Origin: a virus
Virus record (IMG/VR): IMGVR_UViG_3300032020_000004
Location: 1 to 58,378 of that record
Strand: one strand, 5' to 3'
DNA: 58,378 bases
The translations under genes were made by a program, and so were the position numbers. Positions 23,580-30,680 of this stretch are shown here, in pieces (the stretch's first letter is position 1; each line of letters begins with the position of its first letter). Below the pieces are notes generated by a model, which was not told the DNA's origin, did no database searches, and saw only the letters and a program-made list of their open reading frames with translations.

Positions 23580-23954
23580 ATGGAGAATAAGGTTGCCCAT
23601 AGGAAGATTGCGTTAGAATCCTATTATAGAATGAAGCAGGACCCGGAAAGATATGAGCGTTATAAAGAGAGAAGACGGCGGTGGCTGCGACAGAACAGGG
23701 AGGGAATAAGAGAATACAGAAGAAGGCACATTGTGTGCACGAAAGATGGTCAGTTAACAGGTGCTAAAAGAGAAAGGCCAGATGATATTTGTGAGATTTG
23801 TGGGCGGCTAAAGAAAAAATTGGATTATCATCATTGGGACGCAGATATTAGGAAGGGAGTATGGGTTTGCGGAAGCTGCCATCATTTAGCCGAGGGAATA
23901 GATAAGGGGTTAGGCGATATATACCTGAAGTTAAAGGCGGCGGTGGACTTGTAG
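23580..23954 (+). CDS. HNH endonuclease with basic N-terminal helix
   Basis: 124 residues. The first 50 residues are a long Arg/Lys-rich helix (YERYKERRRRWLRQNREG). The core DDICEICGRLKKKLDYHHWD and KGVWVCGSCHHLAEG supplies two zinc knuckles, the HH pair and the final His of a recombination endonuclease VII/HNH type domain. The gene has its own leaderless promoter, which suggests an autonomous homing gene. Confidence 0.7.
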   Translation: MENKVAHRKIALESYYRMKQDPERYERYKERRRRWLRQNREGIREYRRRHIVCTKDGQLTGAKRERPDDICEICGRLKKKLDYHHWDADIRKGVWVCGSCHHLAEGIDKGLGDIYLKLKAAVDL

Positions 23955-23961
23955 AGGAAAT

Positions 23962-23989
23962 TTGACACATGCCGTATGAGTGTTACGAT
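23962..23989 (+). promoter_or_regulatory. Promoter module of the CGTATGAGTGTTAC family
   Basis: TTGACA (23962-23967), 16-bp spacer ending TGAGTGT, TACGAT (23984-23989), with an overlapping TATAAA at 23989-23994. It shares TGCCGTATGAGTGTTACG with the promoter at 30396. Confidence 0.7.
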
Positions 23990-24016
23990 ATAAATAGGAA
24001 AGGAGAATAAGAAGGG

Positions 24017-24415
24017 ATGCAGTGGGTTGTTTTTGCTGGGTTATCTGCTTTGGCGTATGCTCTCTGGGCGTTTTTCTGGCGTGTTGGCACTGTTTATTAC
24101 AGCTGGCGTGAGATATTGTTCTTCGCTGCACTCAGTGAGATGGCAGTAGCCCTGGGAGTAGCCTGGCCAGCAAAGTTGCCACCGCTACCGGCGATTGGAT
24201 TTGGGGTGGTAGCTGGTCTAGCAGCTGCGGTTGGGTATATCCTGTTTACATGGAGTATGGCTGGTGCCAGGAGTTCGCTGCCGATAGTGGTAATGTCGAT
24301 GTATCCGGTGCTGGCGCTGGTCTTGGCTAGGCTGATTCTTTTGGAAGCAATCAGCTGGGACCGCTGGCTCGGGGTCGGGCTGGCGATGGTGGCTGTTTAT
24401 TTGGTAGTAAGGTAG
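24017..24415 (+). CDS. EamA/DMT-like small membrane protein
   Basis: 132 residues after AAGGAGAATAAGAAGGG. Four or five hydrophobic helices (about 3-20, 34-50, 58-80, 86-106, 112-131), with an SLPIVVMSMYPVLALVLARL segment typical of EamA half-transporters. Such half-size proteins pair to make a ten-helix carrier. A phage copy is unusual; it could alter metabolite flux or be a moron. Driven by the promoter at 23962. Confidence 0.6.
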   Translation: MQWVVFAGLSALAYALWAFFWRVGTVYYSWREILFFAALSEMAVALGVAWPAKLPPLPAIGFGVVAGLAAAVGYILFTWSMAGARSSLPIVVMSMYPVLALVLARLILLEAISWDRWLGVGLAMVAVYLVVR

Positions 24416-24429
24416 GAAGGAGAAGGAAA

Positions 24430-25497
24430 ATGAAGTTAAAATGTCTTGGTGACCGGCTTGCTGGAGCAAGCTCTATAGCGAGGATGGTCGTTCCCAGGAG
24501 CCCGGCGTTGCCTGTGCTGACTTATGTGGAGATTGAGGCCAAGGATGGGCGGGCATATCTGAGGGCGACTGACCTGGAGAAGATGGTGGTGGTTGACCTC
24601 TTTGCTGCTGTAGAGGAGGAGGGGAAAGTCTTGATACCGCTGAAGAAGCTGAGGAAGTTTGTGAAACATGAGAAAGGAACAGTAGTAATCGAGAGCAAGG
24701 ACTGCGGTGTATGGTTAAGCGATGCTGATGGTCAGGTTAAGGTTTATATTGAGACCTTGCCGCCAACTGATGAGCTCCCACGCATTGAGTGTGGTGAAAC
24801 TGAATACGATGTCGGTGAGGAGTTTGTGCTGAACCTGAAGCGAGCGTGGCCGTTCTCGGCTGAGGAGGAGCCCCGGCCTGTATTGGGAGCGGTGCTGGTA
24901 GAGTCTCTCGGAGAAGGTAAAGTATTCTTTGCCGCAGCTGATGGGTTTAGGCTGTTTACCTCATCGATGAATCTGAGCTTGCCTGCTGGCTCTTGGCTGT
25001 TGCCCCGGTCAACGTGTGCTATTCTTGCTGGAATTATGAAGAAGAAACAGGCAGTCAAGATGGGGTGCGATAGTGGCAAGATGTGGTTTGAGGTGGAGCC
25101 TGATGTGAAGTTTGTAAGTCAGCTGATTCAGGGCAATTTCCCTGTGTACAGGATGCTGATACCGACGGCTCCACCGGTGTGGACGTTTACTGTTTCTGGT
25201 CCCTTGCTGCAGAGCAGGGTCTTGCAGTTTCAGAGTACTATCGTGCGCCTGACTAAGACTGAGGATGGCTTTCTGAAACTGGCCATGGCTGATGATGACG
25301 ATAGCTTCGAGGCGCAGCTACCGGCTGAGATGACTGGTGATGGCAAGATAGCGTTGAATCCAATGTATCTGGCTGATGTAGCCAAGCTGTTTGCCGAGTT
25401 GACTGTTGAGGTTACGGCCTTCTCAGCTCCTGTAAGAATACATGGTGACTTGGCAGGCGTTGTGATTGTGGTTATGCCGATGTTTGTCCAGTGGTAA
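24430..25497 (+). CDS. dnaN: DNA polymerase III beta sliding clamp homologue
   Basis: 355 residues, close to the usual 365 of bacterial beta clamps. Three domains are apparent; characteristic pieces include TYVEIEAKDGRAYLRATDLE, VLIPLKKLRKFVK, AVLVESLGEGKVFFAAADGF, FVSQLIQGNFPVYRMLIP and a C-terminal IHGDLAGVVIVVMPMFV. It would encircle DNA and tether polymerase. With a DnaC-like loader but no polymerase in the window, the phage probably redirects the host polymerase through its own clamp, or uses it in mismatch or late transcription functions. Confidence 0.85.
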   Translation: MKLKCLGDRLAGASSIARMVVPRSPALPVLTYVEIEAKDGRAYLRATDLEKMVVVDLFAAVEEEGKVLIPLKKLRKFVKHEKGTVVIESKDCGVWLSDADGQVKVYIETLPPTDELPRIECGETEYDVGEEFVLNLKRAWPFSAEEEPRPVLGAVLVESLGEGKVFFAAADGFRLFTSSMNLSLPAGSWLLPRSTCAILAGIMKKKQAVKMGCDSGKMWFEVEPDVKFVSQLIQGNFPVYRMLIPTAPPVWTFTVSGPLLQSRVLQFQSTIVRLTKTEDGFLKLAMADDDDSFEAQLPAEMTGDGKIALNPMYLADVAKLFAELTVEVTAFSAPVRIHGDLAGVVIVVMPMFVQW

Positions 25498-25502
25498 TGG
25501 AC

Positions 25503-25531
25503 TTGACAGGTGTTATAGTAAATGCTACAAT
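25503..25531 (+). promoter_or_regulatory. Leaderless promoter of a LAGLIDADG gene
   Basis: TTGACA (25503-25508), 17-bp spacer, TACAAT (25526-25531); ATG at 25540 follows after 8 nt. No Shine-Dalgarno sequence exists between. Confidence 0.75.
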
Positions 25532-25539
25532 TACAATAT

Positions 25540-25986
25540 ATGATTACTGAGGTTGAAAAGGCATATTTCGCTGGTATATTTGATGGCGAGGGTACTATAG
25601 GGATATGCCGTAGCAATAAGCATAGGAAGTCACGGCAACTGCAAATAGCCGTCGGGCAAACAATAAAAGGTTATCCTGTATTGCGGAGGTTGGAAGAGAA
25701 ATTTGGTGGTGGCATATATCCGGGTGTTAGGTGTAAGCGTTGGTGCATAAATGGTAAGAGGGCTGGTGATTTTCTAGCTCTAATTTTACCGTATATGCTT
25801 ATTAAAAGAGATGAGGCAGAGTTAGCCTTAGAGTTTGAGAGGGAGCGATTAACGAGAGGATATAGGCGGTTAGGTCCGGCTGATATTCGTATGCAAGAGA
25901 GATATGAGGTAATGATGAAACATTTGAAACTGAAGGGAGTGAAGAATGGAAGCAGGGATACAGCGGGTAAAGGTGGAGCTGATTGA
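25540..25986 (+). CDS. LAGLIDADG homing endonuclease
   Basis: 148 residues from the ATG at 25540; an upstream in-frame ATG at 25522 lies inside the promoter and is rejected. One LAGLIDADG motif (YFAGIFDGEG, residues about 9-18), then FGGGIYPG, WCINGKRAGDFLALILPYML and IKRDEAELALEF, as in its paralogues in this genome. It sits between the clamp and ParB genes and overlaps the latter by 41 nt. Confidence 0.8.
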   Translation: MITEVEKAYFAGIFDGEGTIGICRSNKHRKSRQLQIAVGQTIKGYPVLRRLEEKFGGGIYPGVRCKRWCINGKRAGDFLALILPYMLIKRDEAELALEFERERLTRGYRRLGPADIRMQERYEVMMKHLKLKGVKNGSRDTAGKGGAD

Positions 25987-26242
25987 TAGGGATGAGACGC
26001 AGCCTCGGCAAGATTTTGATGATGTAGCGCTGCAAGAATTAGCCCGGTCAATTGAGAGCAATGGGCTTCTGCAGCCAGTGAACCTCCGCAAGAGTGATGG
26101 TAGGTTTATCATTATCGCTGGTGAGAGGCGCTTCAGGGCAGTCCAGCAACTGGGTTGGAAAGAGGTCCCGGCGATTGTCCACGATGTTGATATGAATGGT
26201 CACAGGAAGCTGGAGAGTTTGTATCAGATAAAGCTGTTGTAG
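25946..26242 (+). CDS. ParB N-terminal domain protein (stand-alone)
   Basis: 98 residues comprising just a ParB/Srx fold: ELIDRDETQPRQDFDD, LARSIESNGLLQPVNLR, then FIIIAGERRFRAVQQLGW with the conserved GERR box. The DNA-binding HTH and dimerisation domains of partition ParB are absent. A palindrome of the GTTGTAG family begins within its last codons (26236), which invites the idea that the protein and this site are connected. It could be a regulator or nuclease rather than a partition factor. Confidence 0.75.
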   Translation: MEAGIQRVKVELIDRDETQPRQDFDDVALQELARSIESNGLLQPVNLRKSDGRFIIIAGERRFRAVQQLGWKEVPAIVHDVDMNGHRKLESLYQIKLL

Positions 26243-26249
26243 CGCTACA
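26236..26249. promoter_or_regulatory. Operator-like palindrome GTTGTAGCGCTACA
   Basis: Member of the GTTGTAG-N2-CTACAAC family, 3 bp upstream of the -35 box at 26253 and overlapping the end of the ParB-domain gene. Confidence 0.65.
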
Positions 26250-26252
26250 CAC

Positions 26253-26281
26253 TTGACAAAAGCAAGTTGTAGTGTTACGCT
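26253..26281 (+). promoter_or_regulatory. Leaderless promoter module with operator half-site
   Basis: TTGACAAAAGCAAGTTGTAG onward (26253 to about 26280) is identical to the promoter at 21852 up to TACGCT (26276-26281). The second TATAAT is lost here. ATG at 26290 follows 8 nt after TACGCT, without a ribosome binding site, which favours TACGCT as the functional -10 in this family. Confidence 0.7.
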
Positions 26282-26289
26282 TTTATCAA

Positions 26290-26523
26290 ATGGACAATAT
26301 GATGAATGGAACGAAGATAGAGGATCAGGTTTATATCTGCTTTGATGGGCCTGACGGCTTGGTGATTCAGACTGACCGCCGGAGCTTTGAGACTTATTTC
26401 CGGCTGCTGGGTTGGGAGCTTCTGGGCCCGGCTGAGCCGTTGCCGCTTTTCAGGCAGAGGCAGGGACTACCGGTAGCTGCCGAGAGAAGGAAGAGGTTAG
26501 GGACAGGATATGCAGGTCGTTGA
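26290..26523 (+). CDS. Hypothetical protein expressed from a leaderless promoter
   Basis: 77 residues. A compact beta/alpha N-terminal part (QVYICFDGPDGLVIQTDRR) with a basic C-terminus. The stop overlaps the nuclease start region at 26510. An ATG four codons downstream (26302) is also possible. No family recognised. Confidence 0.5.
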   Translation: MDNMMNGTKIEDQVYICFDGPDGLVIQTDRRSFETYFRLLGWELLGPAEPLPLFRQRQGLPVAAERRKRLGTGYAGR

Positions 26524-27193
26524 GGTCAACGGCAAGCGCTATTATTTGATTGATGGCCGCAAGTATCCGAGTGTGACTACTGTGCTGTCAATTATCAGGT
26601 CCCCGGCGCTGGAGCTGTGGCGGGGTGAGCTTGGTAATGTAGAGGCTGACCGTATCCGGGATGAAGCGGCCGAGATAGGTATTCAGCTGCATAGGGCGTG
26701 CTATCTGTTCAATAAGCTGCAGGTTCCTAACGCTACTGTTGATGAGCTTCCGCCGAATAGTATGTTTTTTGCTTGGCCGAGTGTGCAGGTAGAACAGATG
26801 TTTGCGGCTTATCGGCGCTGGTTTGATACCTGTGTTGAAGCTGTTGTAGCTACCGAGGTACAGGTGTTTAACAGGCAGTATGGCTATGCCGGCACTGTTG
26901 ATTTATTGGCCATCCTGAAGGGGGATGAGGTGCCGTCGGTGATTGACTTGAAAACGACCAGTGGCTTCTGGCCTGACCAACCGCTGCAGCTGGCAGCCTA
27001 CAGGGAAGCGTGGATACAGAATGAACTCCAGAGAGGAGCACTGGTTATGTCCAAGAATGCGTGCCGGCGGCTGGTGGTGAGGATAGACAAGGTTGAGCAT
27101 GACTCAGTAGTTGTCAAAGAGCATACAGAGCATCAGCGTGATTTTAATGGCTTTCTGGCCGCGCTGAGCCTGTTTCGTTATTTCAATAGGTAG
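26510..27193 (+). CDS. PD-(D/E)XK exonuclease (Cas4/AddB/RecB-like)
   Basis: 227 residues. The order H61 (IGIQLHRA), D131 (GTVDLLA), D146-L-K148 (IDLKTT) and Q160-x3-Y164 (QLAAY) is the full RecB-family nuclease signature; the iron-sulphur cysteines of Cas4 are missing. In phages such proteins process DNA ends for recombination or replication restart. It follows the ParB and small gene and precedes a helical protein possibly acting with it. Confidence 0.85.
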   Translation: MQVVEVNGKRYYLIDGRKYPSVTTVLSIIRSPALELWRGELGNVEADRIRDEAAEIGIQLHRACYLFNKLQVPNATVDELPPNSMFFAWPSVQVEQMFAAYRRWFDTCVEAVVATEVQVFNRQYGYAGTVDLLAILKGDEVPSVIDLKTTSGFWPDQPLQLAAYREAWIQNELQRGALVMSKNACRRLVVRIDKVEHDSVVVKEHTEHQRDFNGFLAALSLFRYFNR

Positions 27194-27202
27194 GAGGTGG
27201 GT

Positions 27203-27310
27203 ATGGTGGATGTGTCGAAAATGCCTCAGTGGGTTTGTGCTCATTGTGGTGGGAAAAACCCGATTGATAGTGTAAGGTGCATCCACTGTTTGGTGATGCG
27301 CAGGAAATAA
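27203..27310 (+). CDS. Mini zinc-ribbon protein
   Basis: 35 residues after TAGGAGGTGGGT. Two knuckles, CAHC and CIHC, 14 residues apart, form a RanBP-type or ribbon zinc site; the tail is basic (RRK). Too short for a track limited to 60 residues but well supported by its ribosome binding site. Confidence 0.65.
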   Translation: MVDVSKMPQWVCAHCGGKNPIDSVRCIHCLVMRRK

Positions 27311-27326
27311 ATAGGGAGGGAATAGA

Positions 27327-27923
27327 ATGGAGTTTCAGCTGACAACACAGCAGCAGGCTCTGGTTGATAGAGCCAGGGCGATCAGGGAAGAAGCGGTGGG
27401 AATGGAGGTCTTTGATGACCAGACTAGGGACTATGGGGTGAGTTTTCTTGGTAAGATTGCTACTGCCAAGAAGGAGCTGGAGGCTCAGAGAACATGGTTT
27501 GTGAAGCCTCTGAATGACCAGGTGAAGGTGATCAATGACCGGTTCAAGGAGTTCACTGGCCCAGTGCTCGAGGCGGACCGAATTGTCCGAGACAAGGTAT
27601 CCGGCTACCAGGTAGAGCAGCAAAGGCTTGCTACTGAGGCACAGAAGAAGGCGCTCGAGGAGGCACGGCAAAAGACTGAGGAAACTGGCGAAGTGGTGCC
27701 GGTTGTCATGCCGCAGGAGCCGGAGAGGGTGGTCCGCACCGAAAGTGGCAAGGCGTTTACCCGGATGGTGTGGGACTTCAAGGTGGTTGATGAGAGCAAG
27801 GTGCCGGAGCAGTACAAGATTGTTGACGAGCGCCGCATTAGGGCGGCGGTCCAGAGCGGTATCAGGCAGATCCCGGGGTGCGAAATTTATCAGCGTGCAG
27901 AGCTGACAGTTAGTGGCAGGTGA
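27327..27923 (+). CDS. Conserved phage helical protein, recombination-region
   Basis: 198 residues after GGAGGGAATAG. A coiled-coil N-terminal two thirds (ATAKKELEAQRTWFVKPLND, VEQQRLATEAQKKALEEARQ) ends in a compact beta/alpha domain (WDFKVVDESKVPEQYKIVDE, then IRQIPGCEIYQRAEL). Proteins of this shape are common next to phage exonuclease and single-strand annealing genes. Its partner relation to the nuclease upstream is inferred from position. Confidence 0.6.
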   Translation: MEFQLTTQQQALVDRARAIREEAVGMEVFDDQTRDYGVSFLGKIATAKKELEAQRTWFVKPLNDQVKVINDRFKEFTGPVLEADRIVRDKVSGYQVEQQRLATEAQKKALEEARQKTEETGEVVPVVMPQEPERVVRTESGKAFTRMVWDFKVVDESKVPEQYKIVDERRIRAAVQSGIRQIPGCEIYQRAELTVSGR

Positions 27924-27926
27924 ATA

Positions 27927-28388
27927 ATGGAGATAGTAACCGATAAGAGGCGGTTGAGAGCTAAGTGCCATGAGGTGACTGATTTCACCGAAGTAGAACA
28001 GGTGGCCAAGGTGCTTTTTGATGTTCTGCAGAACTATAATGGCCCTGCGGGGAAGGCGGTTGGCTTGGCAGCTAATCAGGTGGGCTATAGGGAGAGAATG
28101 TTTGTGATGAGGATAGACCGGGTGCCGCCAATATGCGTTGTCAACCCTGTGTTGACAAAACAGAGAGGTAGTCAGCTGGGTCCTGAGAGTTGTCTGTCGC
28201 TCCCTGGGGTCAAGGTGCTGGTGAAAAGGCCGATGAGTATTGTGATGAAGGGAGTAAACCAGTATGGCAAGTTAGTGAAGTATAAGCTGAGCGGGATTCA
28301 GGCTCGGGTTGCTTGTCATGAGATAGACCACCTGGATGGGAAGCTGATTACTGATTATGGGGTGAAACATGAAAGCACCAAGGCTTAG
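27927..28388 (+). CDS. def: Peptide deformylase
   Basis: 153 residues. All three signature motifs are present: GLAANQ (46-51), ESCLS (87-91) and HEIDH (131-135), so the metal ligands Cys and two His and the catalytic Glu are intact. The second motif starts ES instead of the usual EG. It removes the formyl group from nascent proteins. Phage-encoded deformylases are known from marine phages, where they are thought to sustain production of phage or photosystem proteins. The gene overlaps the next by 20 nt. Confidence 0.9.
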   Translation: MEIVTDKRRLRAKCHEVTDFTEVEQVAKVLFDVLQNYNGPAGKAVGLAANQVGYRERMFVMRIDRVPPICVVNPVLTKQRGSQLGPESCLSLPGVKVLVKRPMSIVMKGVNQYGKLVKYKLSGIQARVACHEIDHLDGKLITDYGVKHESTKA

Positions 28389-29205
28389 TCACAGTGGGAT
28401 AGAATATCTTGACCTTGCCTGGGGAATTTACTCCGGCTGCGATAACTGGAGAAATGGTATCTGCGGCGGGGGTGGAAAGGATTTTAACTGCTGGGCTATG
28501 CCGATTGTAAAGCGGTTTAAGAGCCACTACCCGAATGGCTTTGACCCGACCTGGTATCCCGAGGCGATGCTGTCTTCGCTGTCTGTAAAGAAGCCCAGCA
28601 TCATTGGCGTTGGCTGGGTAGGTGATATGTTTGGAGATTGGGTTGATCCGGGGCAGAGAATGTCACTGCCCTTGCCTGATGAAATATGGAGGTATGGCAG
28701 TTTTACACTGCAAGGGACACTGAGGCAGGTTTTATTTGGCGTGCTGAATAATTGTCCGCAGCACAGGTTTGTTTTCTTGACGAAGTGCTACTGGAACTTG
28801 AAGAGGTGGTCGCCGTTTCCAAAGAATGCGTGGGTCGGTGTGACGATCACTGATGGCAGTAAGCTGCGTGAGGTGCTGTATGCTTTGGCTGAAATTGAGG
28901 CTGGGCTGATATGGCTGAGCGTGGAGCCAATGCTAGGCCCGGTCGTGCCCCCGGTATGGAGGGCTGAGTGGGATATGGTTGGCTGGGTTACAGTTGGTGC
29001 TGCTACCAGACCGTACCGCCCACCGCAGGTTGATTGGGTAGAGCAGCTAGTCTATGAATGCGTTGCGGCTCGAAAGCCTGTTTTTTTGAAAGATAATCTG
29101 GTTAAGTCCCTGCCGCCCACAGTCCCGTTTTATGTTCCGCCGAAGGAGATACCGGCGAAGGGTAAGATTGAAATGGTTTACCGGCAGGAAATGCCTGACT
29201 GGTAG
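28369..29205 (+). CDS. Phage Gp37/Gp68 (DUF5131) family protein
   Basis: 278 residues. Starts with HSGIEYLDLAWGIYSGCDNW and CWAMPIVKRF, then VGWVGDMFGDWV, FVFLTKCYWNLKRW, WVGVTITDGSK, LIWLSVEPMLGPV and FLKDNL, the characteristic series of the DUF5131 family, which resembles radical-SAM TIM barrels. The usual CxxxCxxC cluster is altered here (GC...IC...NC). Role unknown; these proteins are frequent in phage early regions and have been linked to nucleotide or DNA chemistry only by suggestion. Confidence 0.75.
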   Translation: MKAPRLSHSGIEYLDLAWGIYSGCDNWRNGICGGGGKDFNCWAMPIVKRFKSHYPNGFDPTWYPEAMLSSLSVKKPSIIGVGWVGDMFGDWVDPGQRMSLPLPDEIWRYGSFTLQGTLRQVLFGVLNNCPQHRFVFLTKCYWNLKRWSPFPKNAWVGVTITDGSKLREVLYALAEIEAGLIWLSVEPMLGPVVPPVWRAEWDMVGWVTVGAATRPYRPPQVDWVEQLVYECVAARKPVFLKDNLVKSLPPTVPFYVPPKEIPAKGKIEMVYRQEMPDW

Positions 29206-29216
29206 AAAGGAGAGAA

Positions 29217-29474
29217 ATGGAGAACAAACTGGAGCAACAGGTATTGAGTGAGGTGGTGTTGATGGACATACTTGGGCTGACGAAGAAACAGCTAGATCAT
29301 CTGCGCTGGGGTAAGGGTTTGCCTTATGTGAGCCTTCAAAGGAAAGCCCGGGTCTATATTGCTGATGATGTGCTGGAGTTTATTGAAAGGCAGGCCCGGC
29401 AGGAGCTTTACGACCGAGAATTTAAGGCGGCCTTGAGAGAAAAGAAACGTGGAGAAGCCAGCACTGGCCAATAA
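29217..29474 (+). CDS. Excisionase/MerR-type HTH protein
   Basis: 85 residues after GAAAGGAGAGAA. Residues 12-55 (LMDILGLTKKQLDHLRWGKG, then VYIADDVLEFIERQA) form a winged helix-turn-helix like Xis or helix_turn_helix_17 proteins. It may be the DNA-binding protein that recognises the palindromic operators in this region. No integrase is present, so an excision role is unlikely. Confidence 0.6.
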   Translation: MENKLEQQVLSEVVLMDILGLTKKQLDHLRWGKGLPYVSLQRKARVYIADDVLEFIERQARQELYDREFKAALREKKRGEASTGQ

Positions 29475-29910
29475 GAATGAAATACCGAGGATAGATGGCT
29501 GGCCGGTTCTCGGCACCGGCTACCAGTCTGGCTGGATACACCGCTGTTATTATGCTCATGCAGAGGAGGCGCTTATCGATGCTCGGCTGGCTTCCAGTTT
29601 GGTCCCGAGTAAGAGACTGTATGTGTACCCCTTTGGGCCGGTGAATCGGAGTATTGACCTGAATTTGTGGCCCGAAGGCCGGTACTGGGCGATATTTGAA
29701 AGCCCGCCGTTTCATGGCGTCTGCGGAGCATATTATTATCCGTTGCCCGATTATTACATTGTTCTTGGTGGTGATGAGTTCTTGCAGGAAGGAGATAGTC
29801 CAGAATGGGCGGAGAAAAAGAAGCAGAGAACCAGGGAGCAGTGGGAAAGCCAGCGGCACCGTGTAGAAACTGCGGTTCAAATGACTGGTGGCTCAGGGAT
29901 AATGGAATAG
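29449..29910 (+). CDS. Hypothetical protein
   Basis: 153 residues, GTG start inside the previous gene. Aromatic-rich core (YQSGWIHRCYYAHAEEALID, YWAIFESPPFHGVCGAYYYP) and a charged C-terminal helix. No family recognised. It overlaps the next ORF by 106 nt. Confidence 0.45.
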   Translation: MEKPALANKNEIPRIDGWPVLGTGYQSGWIHRCYYAHAEEALIDARLASSLVPSKRLYVYPFGPVNRSIDLNLWPEGRYWAIFESPPFHGVCGAYYYPLPDYYIVLGGDEFLQEGDSPEWAEKKKQRTREQWESQRHRVETAVQMTGGSGIME

Positions 29911-30047
29911 GTCCAGCGGAGTGGCTGTGTGGTAGATGCCATCCGCGACCGGAGGGTTCGACTGATGAGGTCATGCAAAAGATGCGGGAGTCGAGAAGGG
30001 AAGCTGGTCAAGGGGCTCTGTTTACATTGCCGCCTGGGACTGGATAG
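29805..30047 (+). CDS. Zinc-ribbon protein
   Basis: 80 residues. CRNCG and CGRCH (residues about 20-47) make a four-cysteine ribbon; the remainder is hydrophilic. Long overlaps with both neighbours leave the exact coding limits uncertain. Confidence 0.45.
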   Translation: MGGEKEAENQGAVGKPAAPCRNCGSNDWWLRDNGIGPAEWLCGRCHPRPEGSTDEVMQKMRESRREAGQGALFTLPPGTG

Positions 30048-30276
30048 CGGCCTGATAGATTCCAAGACAAACTTGCCCAGGCAAGGCGTCGCCGAAGATA
30101 GAGTTCCTCTGGCCCGGCAGGCGAAGTTCAGGGATGATGGTAGCCTGACTGATGCGCCGGCTCGGAATAGCGAACAGCCCCAGCGGGAGAAGCAAGCCGA
30201 CCTGTTTCAGTATGAACGTGACCAGAAAAATCTCAGGCGCCTCCGGCGAGCTCAGAGGAAGCGGCGAAGCAGTTGA
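29965..30276 (+). CDS. Zinc-ribbon protein with basic tail
   Basis: 103 residues from ATG 29965, which has GGAGGG 8 nt upstream (GTG at 29929 is a weaker alternative). CKRCG and CLHC supply a zinc site in the first 25 residues; the C-terminus is highly basic (LRRLRRAQRKRRSS). A nucleic-acid-binding role is likely. Confidence 0.5.
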   Translation: MRSCKRCGSREGKLVKGLCLHCRLGLDSGLIDSKTNLPRQGVAEDRVPLARQAKFRDDGSLTDAPARNSEQPQREKQADLFQYERDQKNLRRLRRAQRKRRSS

Positions 30277-30355
30277 GATAGTATTGTTAAGCATAGGAGT
30301 GTACGGATAAAGATGCACTGATATAGCAGAGGGTCAGCTGGGGCTGACTTTCTTG

Positions 30356-30371
30356 GTTGTAGTGCTGCAAC
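30356..30371. promoter_or_regulatory. Operator-like palindrome GTTGTAGTGCTGCAAC
   Basis: Differs by one base from the copy at 21812 and likewise starts 40 bp before the -35 box (30396), followed by TGTAAATG. Confidence 0.65.
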
Positions 30372-30395
30372 TGGTGTAAATGCTCCGATACAGGT

Positions 30396-30429
30396 TTGCA
30401 TCATGCCGTATGAGTGTTACGCTTATAAT
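30396..30429 (+). promoter_or_regulatory. Promoter module of the GAGTGTTACGCTTATAAT family
   Basis: TTGCAT (30396-30401), 16-bp spacer, TACGCT (30418-30423), directly followed by TATAAT (30424-30429). The 28 bases from AGTGTTACGC to the AAATAA leader match 21870-21900 almost perfectly. Confidence 0.65.
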
Positions 30430-30461
30430 AGGATAAAAAATAAATGGAAGGAGAAAGAGAG

Positions 30462-30677
30462 ATGGAGGGCTTCTGGGAATTAGCAAAGGAACTGGAGAAA
30501 GAAGCGAATGATGCGCTGAAGTATACTTGGTTGATAAGAGGTATAACAGATGGTCGGGGTGAGGAAATCCGCGCAGAGACAGCCGAAGAAGCCAAGAGGT
30601 TATTTGCTGAGAAGTATCCTGAGAGGACTCGAGGTGGCAATCCGAAGATGACTAGCAACCCGATAAAGGTGAGGTAG
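30462..30677 (+). CDS. Hypothetical protein with PRTase-like small domain
   Basis: 71 residues from ATG 30462, preceded by GGAAGGAGAAAGAG. The segment WLIRGITDGRGEEIRAETAE then AKRLFAEKYPE is similar to small alpha/beta phage proteins that convert an amino-acid string into a beta-hairpin plus helix. No function known. Confidence 0.5.
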   Translation: MEGFWELAKELEKEANDALKYTWLIRGITDGRGEEIRAETAEEAKRLFAEKYPERTRGGNPKMTSNPIKVR

Positions 30678-30680
30678 GAC

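Noticed and set aside
25522-25539. Start of the LAGLIDADG gene at ATG 25522
   Set aside because: This ATG lies within the spacer of the -35/-10 pair and before the -10 box, so it cannot be in the transcript from that promoter; ATG 25540 fits.
29217-29474. Excisionase as proof of a temperate phage
   Set aside because: The fold is shared with many regulators and no integrase or classical repressor was found, so lifestyle remains undecided.
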